A stretch of DNA of 44,887 nucleotides. It comes from an uncultured Ruminiclostridium sp. GTDB taxonomy: Bacteria; Bacillota; Clostridia; Oscillospirales; Ruminococcaceae. The position numbers and the translations under genes are program-made. Location of the stretch: NCBI GenBank assembly GCA_947623915.1, contig CANQIB010000019.1, positions 1 to 44,887 of the forward strand, in the 5' to 3' direction. This document shows positions 21,055-28,954 of this stretch, piece by piece (positions within the stretch are counted from its first letter, which is position 1; each line of letters opens with the position of its first letter). The notes under the pieces are model-generated. The model did not search any database. It saw nothing but the letters and a program-made list of their open reading frames with translations, and was not told where the DNA came from.

Positions 21055-23820
21055 ATGGAAAAATTTCGCAACAGCAATTACTCGATGGAGGAGCGCACAA
21101 AGGACCTTATCAAGCGGCTCACCACAGATGAAAAAATAGGGTTCCTCGCTACATATCAGCCCGCCGTGGAACGGCTGGGGATAAAGGAATGGCACGTCGG
21201 CGCGGAGGCTGCGAGGGGCTATGTGTCGCGCGACCCTAAGCTCCCCACCTCGGTATACCCTCAGCCGATAGGCATGGCGGGAACGTTCGACGTCGAGCTT
21301 ATGAAAGAGATAGGAGAGGCAGCCGGAGAGGAGGCGAGGGCGATAAACAGCCTTTACCCGAACGGCCACCTTATGCTTTGGGGACCTACCGTCGATATGT
21401 GCCGTAACCCGCTTTGGGGGCGCAACGAGGAGGGCTACGGCGAAGACCCTTTCCTTACCGGACAGATGTCCGCCGCGTACACACTCGGACTTGCCCACCC
21501 CGTCGGGGAATATCTGCGCACGATACCCACCCTTAAACATTTCTGTGCCAACAACACCGAGGAGGGGCGCGGAAGCTCCAGCTCGAACATCGACCCGCGC
21601 ACTTTGCACGAATACTACTACGCCGCGTTCAAGCCCGCCATGACGGAGGGCGGAGCGCGTTCGGTGATGGCGGCGTACAACGAGCTGTCGGGAGTACCCG
21701 CCATGGTAAATCCCGACCTTAAAGAGCTGCTAAAGAAAAAATGGGGTATGCTGTTCGCGGTAACGGACGGCGCGGATTTTTCCCAAAACGTCAATATGCA
21801 CCGCTACAGTCCCGACCATGCGGAGACCTTGGCGCTTGCGATAAAAAGCGGACTGGACGTTATGACCGACGACCGAGAGCTGGTAACGGCAAGCGCGAAG
21901 GAAGCGCTGCGGCGCGGGCTCATCACTCAAAAGGAGCTTGACGACGCGATATACGGCTGTCTGCTTGCTCGGTTCAAGCTGGGAGAATTTGACGAAAAGA
22001 ACCCCTATTCCGACGTTGACACATCGCGGTTGGAATGTGAGGAATTTCGCGCGCTGAGTCTGCGTTCCGCCAAGGAACAGACGGTACTGCTCAAAAACAA
22101 CGGACTGCTGCCGCTTACCGACGGCAACATTTCGATAGCCTTGATAGGTCAAAACGGCAACGACTGTATCATGGACTGGTACACCGGCTGGTCGTCCTAC
22201 CGCAAGACCATACTTGACGGGCTTAAAAAGAAATATAAAAAGGTCGAATTTGACACGGGCAGGGATCACGTCGTTATAAGGTCCGCGCTTACCGGCAAAT
22301 ACCTTGGTGTGAACGACGACGGCACATTGTCCGCCTCATACGGCGAAAACGACCCTCGCGCACGGTTCGAGCTGGGAGATCACGGGCAGGAGCAGATAAC
22401 GCTGAAAAGTCTGTACAACGGCAGATTTTTCACCGACGAAAGCATGAAAGCGGATTCCGAAACGACCTACAGATGGTTCACCAGAGAGATATTATGGGTA
22501 AAGCCGTCAGCGGGTCATATAAAGCTGGGTACATATTTTAAACAGGCTCTTTGCGTCGGCGAGGACGGTATGCTGACGAGAGAACGCGCCTACGGCGGCC
22601 AAGCGGGCAAGCTGTTCGATATAAAAGTGGTTTCAGACGGTGCAAAGCGTGCCGCGGAGCTTGCCGAAAAAGCGGACGCGGCGATAGTCTGCGGCGGCAA
22701 CGACCCGATGATAATCGCGCGGGAATGTTACGACCGCACCTCCCTTTCGCTGCCGCAAAGCCAAATAAAGCTGATAAACTCCGTTCATCGTGCAAATAAA
22801 AACACCGTGCTTGCGATAGTGTCAAGCTACCCCTATTCGATATGTGAACAGCAAAACGACCTGCCCGCGATAATCTACACTACGCACGCGGGTCCCGAGC
22901 TTGGCGACGCGTTCGCCTCGGTGATAAGCGGAGAATACAATCCGGCGGGCAGACTTTCCCAGACTTGGTACAAAAGCGAGGACGAGCTTGCTCCGATAAC
23001 CGACTACGATATAATAAGCTCCGATATGACTTATCTTTACTATAAGGGCGAGCCGCTTTATGAATTCGGATACGGGCTGAGCTATTCGGATTTTGAGTAT
23101 TCCGACTTTGTCATAAAGGAAAACGGCGGCCGTATCGCCGCGCGGGTAGATATAAAAAACACCTCCGAGCGGGACGGAGAGGAAGTCGTACAACTGTATT
23201 TCGCGCATAAAGCGCCGCGCGTAAAACGCCCGATAAAGCAGCTTTGCGGGTTCAAGCGGGTGTTCGTTCGGGCGGGCGAAAAGGTTACGGTAAAGCTGAG
23301 CGTGCTTAAAAAGCGGCTGGAGTTTTATGACGTGACGAGAGAAAAGCTGACGGTGGAAAGCGGAGAATATACGTTCTTCTGCGGAGCAAGCAGCCTTGAC
23401 ATACGCTGCCGCGCCGACGCCGAAATACACGGTGAAACGATACCTCCCCGCGATATGTTCAAATATACCAAGGCGAAAAATTACGACCGCAAAAACGGCT
23501 GCGTTATGCGGTGGTCAAAGAGCCTCCGACAGCACTATATGTCGGGCGGCACGCTGTTTTTCGATACGGCGCGGCTAAACGGCGCGAAAGCGATAGAGCT
23601 TTACCTATGCAACAACTGCGGCAAGGGCGAGCTGACGGTATCGCTTAACGGAAAGGAAGCGGCAAGGATAACCGCGGCGGCGTGCCCCTACCCCGATAAA
23701 TTCATAAAATACCGTGCGCCGCTCAATACCGACGGCTCGGAAAACTACGGTACTCTTTCGATATATATACCCAACCAGACGGGACTTTTGAAGTTCAGGC
23801 TTTTGGAAGAAAAGGAGTAA
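21055..23820 (+). CDS. GH3 beta-glycosidase with an inserted trefoil-like domain
   Basis: Predicted beta-glucosidase or beta-xylosidase of family 3. The N-terminal barrel (about 1-300) has TLKHFCANN, SVMAAYNELSG and the nucleophile region FAVTDGAD with Asp238. A stretch of about 125 residues (403-528) interrupts the second domain and looks like a ricin/fascin-type beta-trefoil (VIRSALTGKYLGV, ITLKSLYNGRFF). The second domain resumes with CGGNDP, then a fibronectin-III-like domain. The last 150 residues resemble a CBM6-like beta-sandwich. No signal peptide is seen, so it probably hydrolyses imported oligosaccharides in the cytoplasm. It lies between the CapA fusion and a sirtuin gene. Confidence 0.88.
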   Translation: MEKFRNSNYSMEERTKDLIKRLTTDEKIGFLATYQPAVERLGIKEWHVGAEAARGYVSRDPKLPTSVYPQPIGMAGTFDVELMKEIGEAAGEEARAINSLYPNGHLMLWGPTVDMCRNPLWGRNEEGYGEDPFLTGQMSAAYTLGLAHPVGEYLRTIPTLKHFCANNTEEGRGSSSSNIDPRTLHEYYYAAFKPAMTEGGARSVMAAYNELSGVPAMVNPDLKELLKKKWGMLFAVTDGADFSQNVNMHRYSPDHAETLALAIKSGLDVMTDDRELVTASAKEALRRGLITQKELDDAIYGCLLARFKLGEFDEKNPYSDVDTSRLECEEFRALSLRSAKEQTVLLKNNGLLPLTDGNISIALIGQNGNDCIMDWYTGWSSYRKTILDGLKKKYKKVEFDTGRDHVVIRSALTGKYLGVNDDGTLSASYGENDPRARFELGDHGQEQITLKSLYNGRFFTDESMKADSETTYRWFTREILWVKPSAGHIKLGTYFKQALCVGEDGMLTRERAYGGQAGKLFDIKVVSDGAKRAAELAEKADAAIVCGGNDPMIIARECYDRTSLSLPQSQIKLINSVHRANKNTVLAIVSSYPYSICEQQNDLPAIIYTTHAGPELGDAFASVISGEYNPAGRLSQTWYKSEDELAPITDYDIISSDMTYLYYKGEPLYEFGYGLSYSDFEYSDFVIKENGGRIAARVDIKNTSERDGEEVVQLYFAHKAPRVKRPIKQLCGFKRVFVRAGEKVTVKLSVLKKRLEFYDVTREKLTVESGEYTFFCGASSLDIRCRADAEIHGETIPPRDMFKYTKAKNYDRKNGCVMRWSKSLRQHYMSGGTLFFDTARLNGAKAIELYLCNNCGKGELTVSLNGKEAARITAAACPYPDKFIKYRAPLNTDGSENYGTLSIYIPNQTGLLKFRLLEEKE

Positions 23821-23822
23821 AA

Positions 23823-24542
23823 ATGGAACAGCTTACGGAAAAATTGCAGGGTATACTGTCAAAAAGCAAGTCTATCGTGTTTTTCGGCGGAGCGGGAGTT
23901 TCCACCGAGAGCGGGATACCCGATTTTCGCTCGGCGGACGGGCTATATAATCAAAAATACGACGTCCCGCCCGAAACAATGCTCAGCCACGAATATTTTT
24001 TCAGTCACACCGAGGAATTTTACCGTTTCTACCGCGATAAAATGCTGTGCCTTGACAAGAAACCGAACGCGGCTCATAAAAAGCTGGCGAAGTGGGAAGC
24101 CGCAGGCAGGCTCACGGCGGTGGTAACTCAGAACATAGACGGACTTCATCAGGCGGCGGGCAGTAAAACCGTGTACGAGCTTCACGGCTCGGTCCATCGC
24201 AACTACTGCCGGAGCTGCCATAAAAGCTACGACGCGGAGTATATACTGAACAGCGACGGCGTGCCGCGCTGCTCCTGCGGCGGACTTATCAAGCCCGATG
24301 TAGTGCTTTACGGCGAGCAGCTTGACGACTATACCGTCACCAAAGCGCTGGAGGCGATAAGCGCCTGCGATACGCTGATAGTCGCCGGCACTTCGCTTAC
24401 CGTCTACCCCGCCGCGGGATTTATCAGCTATTTCGGCGGGCAAAACCTCGTCCTGATAAACCGCGACCCCACGCCTTTCGACGGGCGCGCCGACCTCGTT
24501 ATCCACGGAAAGGTCGGGGAGATCTTAGGCAGCATGGTTTAA
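23823..24542 (+). CDS. cobB: NAD-dependent protein deacylase (sirtuin)
   Basis: Cytoplasmic enzyme that removes acyl groups from lysines using NAD. Motifs seen: GAGVSTESGIPDFRS near residue 22, TQNIDGLHQAAG near 103, catalytic His in ELHGSVH at about 121, and a zinc site with CRSC and CSC (about 129-152). C-terminal GTSLTVYPAA and INRDPTP complete the NAD site. Length 239 is that of bacterial CobB/SrtN. It starts 2 bp after the GH3 stop, so it is co-transcribed with glycan genes. Confidence 0.94.
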   Translation: MEQLTEKLQGILSKSKSIVFFGGAGVSTESGIPDFRSADGLYNQKYDVPPETMLSHEYFFSHTEEFYRFYRDKMLCLDKKPNAAHKKLAKWEAAGRLTAVVTQNIDGLHQAAGSKTVYELHGSVHRNYCRSCHKSYDAEYILNSDGVPRCSCGGLIKPDVVLYGEQLDDYTVTKALEAISACDTLIVAGTSLTVYPAAGFISYFGGQNLVLINRDPTPFDGRADLVIHGKVGEILGSMV

Positions 24543-24550
24543 TAAATAAA

Positions 24551-24578
24551 AACGGCGGAAGTGTAATTTCCGCCGTTT
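24551..24578. terminator. Bidirectional terminator hairpin, left copy at element C
   Basis: AACGGCGGAA/TTCCGCCGTT with a short loop. Leftward it is followed by TTTTTATTTATT, the T run for the minus direction. Rightward the element starts after TTT, so the plus-direction T run is cut off. Confidence 0.85.
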
Positions 24579-24806
24579 CAGCTTGTCGAAAAACCCTCCC
24601 TACGGTCGGATTTCCCGACAAGCTGAAAAAAATCGGCTAGACTGCGTAAGCAGTCTAGCTCGATTTTTGCCGCGCTTTGCGCGGCTCTTATCAAACTTGA
24701 GGGTGAAAACCCTGATGGTTTTCCCCGTGAACTTTCCGCCGAATGGCGGACAGTTTTAAACTCAACTCTTTCCTTCCGCTTTATATTGACCTTTTTCTAC
24801 AAACTG
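24579..24806 (+). repeat. Terminator-associated palindromic element, copy C
   Basis: A 228-bp non-coding element and the best-preserved copy. It starts CAGCTTGTCGAAAAA and ends TTTTTCTACAAACTG, an imperfect terminal inverted repeat of about 15 bp. Internal modules are the 47-bp end hairpin, GCTAGACTGC/GCAGTCTAGC inside AATCG/CGATTTTT arms, GCCGCGC/GCGCGGC, the GAGGGTGAAAACC hairpin, and an extra TCCGCC/GGCGGA hairpin not present in A and B. The host terminator hairpin stands on both sides. The gap 24543-24860 holds nothing else. Confidence 0.88.
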
Positions 24807-24836
24807 AAACAGCGGAAATTACTTCCGCCGTTTTTT
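24807..24836. terminator. Bidirectional terminator hairpin, right copy at element C
   Basis: GCGGAA/TTCCGC stem followed by GTTTTTT, the plus-direction T run. Its loop ATTAC matches the left copy's loop better in inverted than in direct orientation. Confidence 0.8.
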
Positions 24837-24860
24837 CTGTTTCATATTTCCATATGCTTT

Positions 24861-25289
24861 TTACAGCGCTTGAGTCTGCTCTACGGCGTCCTCCGCCTCG
24901 ACCGCCTCGCCCATCTCTTCCTCAAAAGCGAGCGGGTCGATATTGTCCTCCGAAAGGTCAACGTTTGCGCCCTTTCCGACCGATACCACCATATCTTTCA
25001 GATTTTCCAGTTCGTTTTTAAAGCCGGAAGTGGTGTTTTTTGCCTTTTTAACCAGCTTGCTGCCGGTCTCCTTGCTCTTGCTGACTATCTTATTAACGCT
25101 TTCAAGAGCCTTTTCGCTGCCGTTCTTCAAAGCGCCCGCGCAGTAGACCGACGCGCTGTGCAGCTTTTCACCGTAATTTTCTTTCACCGCCGCGATAGCG
25201 CCGGGATTTTTCTCTATGTACTTTTTGCCGATAATAAACCCCGCGGAAGCCGCGGCAAGCAATCCTATAGCCACCCATGCCTTGCTCAT
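24861..25289 (-). CDS. Small membrane-anchored protein (YtxH-like layout)
   Basis: A 142-residue protein with one N-terminal membrane segment (residues about 4-22), a Lys-rich helical middle that could form an amphipathic or coiled helix, and an acidic C-terminus. The layout resembles YtxH-type general-stress proteins, but no sequence motif proves this. CGAAAGGACGGG precedes the ATG. It has its own promoter at the end of trmB. Confidence 0.65.
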   Translation of the reverse strand: MSKAWVAIGLLAAASAGFIIGKKYIEKNPGAIAAVKENYGEKLHSASVYCAGALKNGSEKALESVNKIVSKSKETGSKLVKKAKNTTSGFKNELENLKDMVVSVGKGANVDLSEDNIDPLAFEEEMGEAVEAEDAVEQTQAL

Positions 25290-25346
25290 TATGACCCGTC
25301 CTTTCGTTGTCAGCCGTCAGGCTGATCTTTGTTTGATACTGATACT

Positions 25347-25375
25347 AATATAGCATAAAAACGCGCCGATGTCAA
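25347..25375 (-). promoter_or_regulatory. Promoter overlapping the end of trmB
   Basis: Minus strand: TTGACA (25375-25370), 17-bp spacer, TATATT (25352-25347). The -35 shares bases with the trmB stop codon. It should drive the small membrane-protein gene. Confidence 0.75.
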
Positions 25376-26040
25376 ATTTTCGCCTCAAGGCGATATATCG
25401 CGGCTCCCTGTTCGATGAATTTTGCCTCGTATTCGGTCGTTATATTGCCCTCAAAGCCGCTGTTGTGCAGGTCAAGACTTATGTTTTTCAGCTTGTACCC
25501 ACATTCGGAAAAGCTCTCGATAGAAAACTCAAAAAAGTGCATATTGTCCGTTTTCTGGTGTATCTCGCCGCCCGGCACAAGTATCCGCCTGTATATCTCC
25601 AAAAATTTCGGGTGGGTCAGACGGTGCTTTGCATAGGAATTTTTCGGGAACGGACAACTGAAATTCAGATATATCCGTTCGACCGAACGGGGCGGGAAAA
25701 ACTTTTCCAGATACTCCGCGTTTCCCATAAGAAAGCGCAAATTCGGGAGCCGTTCCTTCATCGCAAGCTCCATCGCGGCGACTATCACGTTGCGCGACAT
25801 CTCCACCGCGATAAAATTCACATCGGGCTCGCGCTTTGCCGCCTGCACGATAAACGCGCCCTTTCCGCAGCCTATCTCAAGATGTATCGGAGCGTCGTTG
25901 TCGAATATCCCGCGAACGTCCAGCGTGCGCTGCTGCGTTTGACCTCTCAGCTCCGCCGCCCTGTCGGTAAGCCAGCCGAGATTTACCTCGTCGCACGCCG
26001 CCAGCCGTTCATCGAGATATTTTTTTCTTCTCATTCTCAT
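25372..26040 (-). CDS. trmB: tRNA (guanine-N7)-methyltransferase
   Basis: Methylates G46 of tRNAs using S-adenosylmethionine. The SAM motif LEIGCGKGAFI is near residue 55, IAVEMSRN follows, and the C-terminal TTEYEAKF matches the family's conserved T-x-Y-E. The usual motif FSDPWPK reads FSCPFPKN here, so the conserved Asp is Cys. The rest, including AKHRLTHPKFL, is well kept. Length 222 is normal. It starts 3 bp after the EpsG-like gene stop. Confidence 0.92.
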   Translation of the reverse strand: MRMRRKKYLDERLAACDEVNLGWLTDRAAELRGQTQQRTLDVRGIFDNDAPIHLEIGCGKGAFIVQAAKREPDVNFIAVEMSRNVIVAAMELAMKERLPNLRFLMGNAEYLEKFFPPRSVERIYLNFSCPFPKNSYAKHRLTHPKFLEIYRRILVPGGEIHQKTDNMHFFEFSIESFSECGYKLKNISLDLHNSGFEGNITTEYEAKFIEQGAAIYRLEAKI

Positions 26041-26043
26041 ATG

Positions 26044-28062
26044 CTATACTTCAACGCCGTTTCTAAGTCCCGTGAGCATGACATAATACGTCTTAAAGGT
26101 GATGCGGTCCACCACTTCGCCGGTGGAATTGTTCAGCACCACGATATTTATACCGCGCCCGTTTTCCGAGCAGTCCTTGTCGTCGATAAATATTTCCGAT
26201 TTTTCGCGCGAAGAGGTTATCTTTATCTTATGTCCGAGGATATCCTTGTCATAAGTCAAAGTATCGGCGGACGTCTCCTCGTATTCCACCTTGCCGGACT
26301 TGATTATCGCGATATAGTTTTTCGTCGAGGACATTTGATTGAATTTGTTCATGCCCAGATTTTTAATAATTCCGCGAACGCCGGTATTCAATCCGCTCAC
26401 CGCGTCGCCGCGAGAGGATATGACAGCGGTGTAATTCTCGTTTTCTTTTAATCTGTAGAGGTAGGAAAGCAGATTTCCCTCGGCGCGCAGCAAATTGTCC
26501 TTATCCTCCGCCTTTTCCAGCGAGAGCGACCATTCCATATATCCGGGGAATATGCTCCTATACGGCATTACCCCGTGGAAGCTGCTGCTGCTTGCGTTCA
26601 GGAATTTATCCACGTTCAGTCCGAAATAATTGTACCACAGGTTTACGCCCAACACCAAGGTCAGTACAAACGCGTAAACGGTCACGGGATGGCGTATGAT
26701 GTCAAGCAGCTTTTTGCCGGTCCTGCGAAATTCGTAATGCTGAGGCTGCCACCTCTCCTCCTCGCTCAGACCGTCGTCGTATTCCTCCGAATAATTTTCC
26801 TCCTGAGCCGAGATCGTCTGACTGACGTTTTCGGCTATCCTGTCGGCGATGCTCTTCGCGCCGTCGTCCTGCGGCAGCTCGCCCTCCTCGCCGTCGTATT
26901 CATCATATTCGCTTTCGTCGTCGGTATTCGGCACGCCGCTGTCCTCAGCCATTATCTCGGCAAGTATCTTTTCCTCGTCCTCGTCGCGGGTAGCCCTTAT
27001 TACCTCGGCTTCCGCCATGTTGACTCTTTCGGGATCGGCTACCGAGCTGTCGGGAATAAAGCCCTCACCCTCCGCAACGGGGTGACGTTTGTTGTAAATA
27101 TATGCGCCGACGCGCTGACGGTAGAAGTTCACTACCGACGGGATAAACATTATCAAGAACAGATACGGGTACATCGAAAAACGCTCTATTACGAAATGCT
27201 TAGTGGACATCAGCCATATGATGAAATTGAACATCGCAAAATTCGTAAACAGCGCGGATTTCATGGGATAAGCCTTTCCGTATCCCGTAAAGTGCGCGAA
27301 CAGCGCGACCGCAAAAATTATACCGGGAACTATTATATATATTATGTTGAAGCCCTGCGTGATAAAGCTGAGCTGGGTGTAACGCTCGTACTGAGGCAGT
27401 ATCCTTACCGCAAGATTTATCACGTCCATCGAGAACAGGTATAACAGCAGCGTAAGCACGCCGTACACCGTAAGCGACTTCCAAGTCGGCTTTATCAGAA
27501 CGGACAGCAGATATACGGGTATCAGTATGACGACCGTCGAATGGAACAGGCAGGCAAAGAAAATAAACAGCAGCACCATAAAATGCTTTCGCTGTACGAA
27601 ATACTTGTACGCGAGGAAAACGATGGACAGGGCGATGGACTGACGTATAAAGCTCAGCGAGCAGTAGAAGAACGTCAGCGATATGAACATCACCGTGGAC
27701 AGCCATATATTTTCGCTGTATCTGAAAATAATATACGCCGTGGGAAGCAGTATTATCACCGCGTATATCGCGTACAGTATGTTGCTGTCGGTGGTGAACA
27801 TTCCTATCAGCTTATCCATTATAACAAATCCCGGCTCAAAGTCTATGTTGAAAATATTGCTCCAAGGCAGGGAGTTTATCACGTTGAAATGGTAAATGTA
27901 AGAATAATAGTCGTTACCCAAGCCGTATCTCAAAATGGAGATGTACAGCATACATACAAAGACCACCATCACATAGCAAAATTTCTTTGCGATGGAGGGC
28001 TTATGTTCAAGCAGCGGATACGCCAACACAAGGACTACCGCCATAAGTAAATAATAAACCAC
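26044..28062 (-). CDS. EpsG-family membrane protein with C-terminal ILEI-like domain
   Basis: The N-terminal 320 residues form a polytopic membrane domain of the EpsG family (ILRYGLGNDYYSYIYHF, SLSFIRQSIALSI), which takes part in exopolysaccharide assembly. A strongly acidic, probably cytoplasmic insert of about 120 residues (roughly 335-455, rich in Asp/Glu) follows, then a further membrane helix. A C-terminal extracytoplasmic domain ends with SRGDAVSGL and NGRGINIVVLNN, matching the interleukin-like EMT inducer (ILEI/FAM3) fold seen in some bacterial glycan proteins. Length 672 is about twice that of plain EpsG. It lies between yycJ and trmB and starts after AAGGTGG. Confidence 0.8.
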   Translation of the reverse strand: MVYYLLMAVVLVLAYPLLEHKPSIAKKFCYVMVVFVCMLYISILRYGLGNDYYSYIYHFNVINSLPWSNIFNIDFEPGFVIMDKLIGMFTTDSNILYAIYAVIILLPTAYIIFRYSENIWLSTVMFISLTFFYCSLSFIRQSIALSIVFLAYKYFVQRKHFMVLLFIFFACLFHSTVVILIPVYLLSVLIKPTWKSLTVYGVLTLLLYLFSMDVINLAVRILPQYERYTQLSFITQGFNIIYIIVPGIIFAVALFAHFTGYGKAYPMKSALFTNFAMFNFIIWLMSTKHFVIERFSMYPYLFLIMFIPSVVNFYRQRVGAYIYNKRHPVAEGEGFIPDSSVADPERVNMAEAEVIRATRDEDEEKILAEIMAEDSGVPNTDDESEYDEYDGEEGELPQDDGAKSIADRIAENVSQTISAQEENYSEEYDDGLSEEERWQPQHYEFRRTGKKLLDIIRHPVTVYAFVLTLVLGVNLWYNYFGLNVDKFLNASSSSFHGVMPYRSIFPGYMEWSLSLEKAEDKDNLLRAEGNLLSYLYRLKENENYTAVISSRGDAVSGLNTGVRGIIKNLGMNKFNQMSSTKNYIAIIKSGKVEYEETSADTLTYDKDILGHKIKITSSREKSEIFIDDKDCSENGRGINIVVLNNSTGEVVDRITFKTYYVMLTGLRNGVEV

Positions 28063-28094
28063 CTTAGTTTTTCCTTTCCGGCTTTCGGCGCTTT

Positions 28095-28127
28095 AAAAAA
28101 TATTGCGGCTTGTATATTCAAAGCCGC
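28095..28127 (-). terminator. Terminator between yycJ and the EpsG-like gene
   Basis: Minus-strand stem GCGGCTT/AAGCCGC with a 9-nt loop, followed by AATATTTTTT. It would limit read-through from murA-yycJ into the EpsG-like gene. Confidence 0.6.
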
Positions 28128-28162
28128 TTGATAAAAACGGGTACGTCACGGTATGTGCCGTT

Positions 28163-28954
28163 TTACAATGCTATGTATCTTCCGACGGTACGGACAGGCG
28201 CTACGTCCAAGGTACAGTCGGTACCGCATTTTATCCCCACCGACGCCAATGTATCCCTTACCGCTTTATATGCGGTATCGGGCGTATTGTTCTCTTGGCT
28301 GAGATGACCCAGCAGCAGCCTTTTAGCCCCGCTGTCCACCAGCTCTTTGCAAAAGCCTCCGCACTCTCCGTTTGCCAAATGCCCTATGTCGGAGGCTATC
28401 CGCTTTTTCAGCGGATAAGGATAAGAAGTATTCACCCGCAGCATTATCGGGTCGTAATTTGCCTCTATGTAAACGGCGTCACAGCCCGAAACACCGGCTC
28501 TGACCTCGTCCGTCACCGTACCCAGATCGGTACAGCAGGCTATTTTATGCTCCGACAGAGTCAAGGTATATCCGACGCTCTCGGCGCTGTCGTGAGGCGT
28601 GTGGAAAAATCCCACCTCAACGTCCCACGGTATCGACGGCAGCTCCGACAAATCGAAAAGTCGGTCGCTGTCAAATATATCTCCCTCGCGTACCAATGCC
28701 TCCGCCGTGCCCTTTGAGGCGTAAACCGGCAGGTCGGTATGCTTTGTGAGTTGGTAAAGACCTTTTACATGGTCCGAATGTTCGTGTGTTATCAGTACCG
28801 CTTTTACCGCCTCAAAAGGTATCCCGCAAAGCTCAAGCGATCCTTTGAGCGTTTTAAAGCTGCACCCGACGTCTACCAGCACTCCTCCGCCGGTCTCCCC
28901 GATAAAAATGCTGTTTCCCCTGCTGGAGCTGCAAAGCGGAACTATCCTTGCCAT
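28163..28954 (-). CDS. MBL-fold metallohydrolase (YycJ/WalJ family)
   Basis: Cytoplasmic metallo-beta-lactamase-fold protein. The family start SSSRGNS is seen, then the metal motif THEHSDH (near residue 56), CTDLG and GHLSQENNTP with the last His ligand. WalJ-type proteins are linked to cell-wall metabolism and DNA-end processing. Its ATG overlaps the murA stop codon by 1 bp, so it is translationally coupled to murA. Confidence 0.9.
   Translation of the reverse strand: MARIVPLCSSSRGNSIFIGETGGGVLVDVGCSFKTLKGSLELCGIPFEAVKAVLITHEHSDHVKGLYQLTKHTDLPVYASKGTAEALVREGDIFDSDRLFDLSELPSIPWDVEVGFFHTPHDSAESVGYTLTLSEHKIACCTDLGTVTDEVRAGVSGCDAVYIEANYDPIMLRVNTSYPYPLKKRIASDIGHLANGECGGFCKELVDSGAKRLLLGHLSQENNTPDTAYKAVRDTLASVGIKCGTDCTLDVAPVRTVGRYIAL

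Noticed and set aside
24579-24806. Riboswitch or tRNA-like structured RNA
   Set aside because: The element is a chain of simple palindromes lying after, not before, genes on both sides. No known riboswitch core was recognised. A structured 3'-UTR role remains possible.
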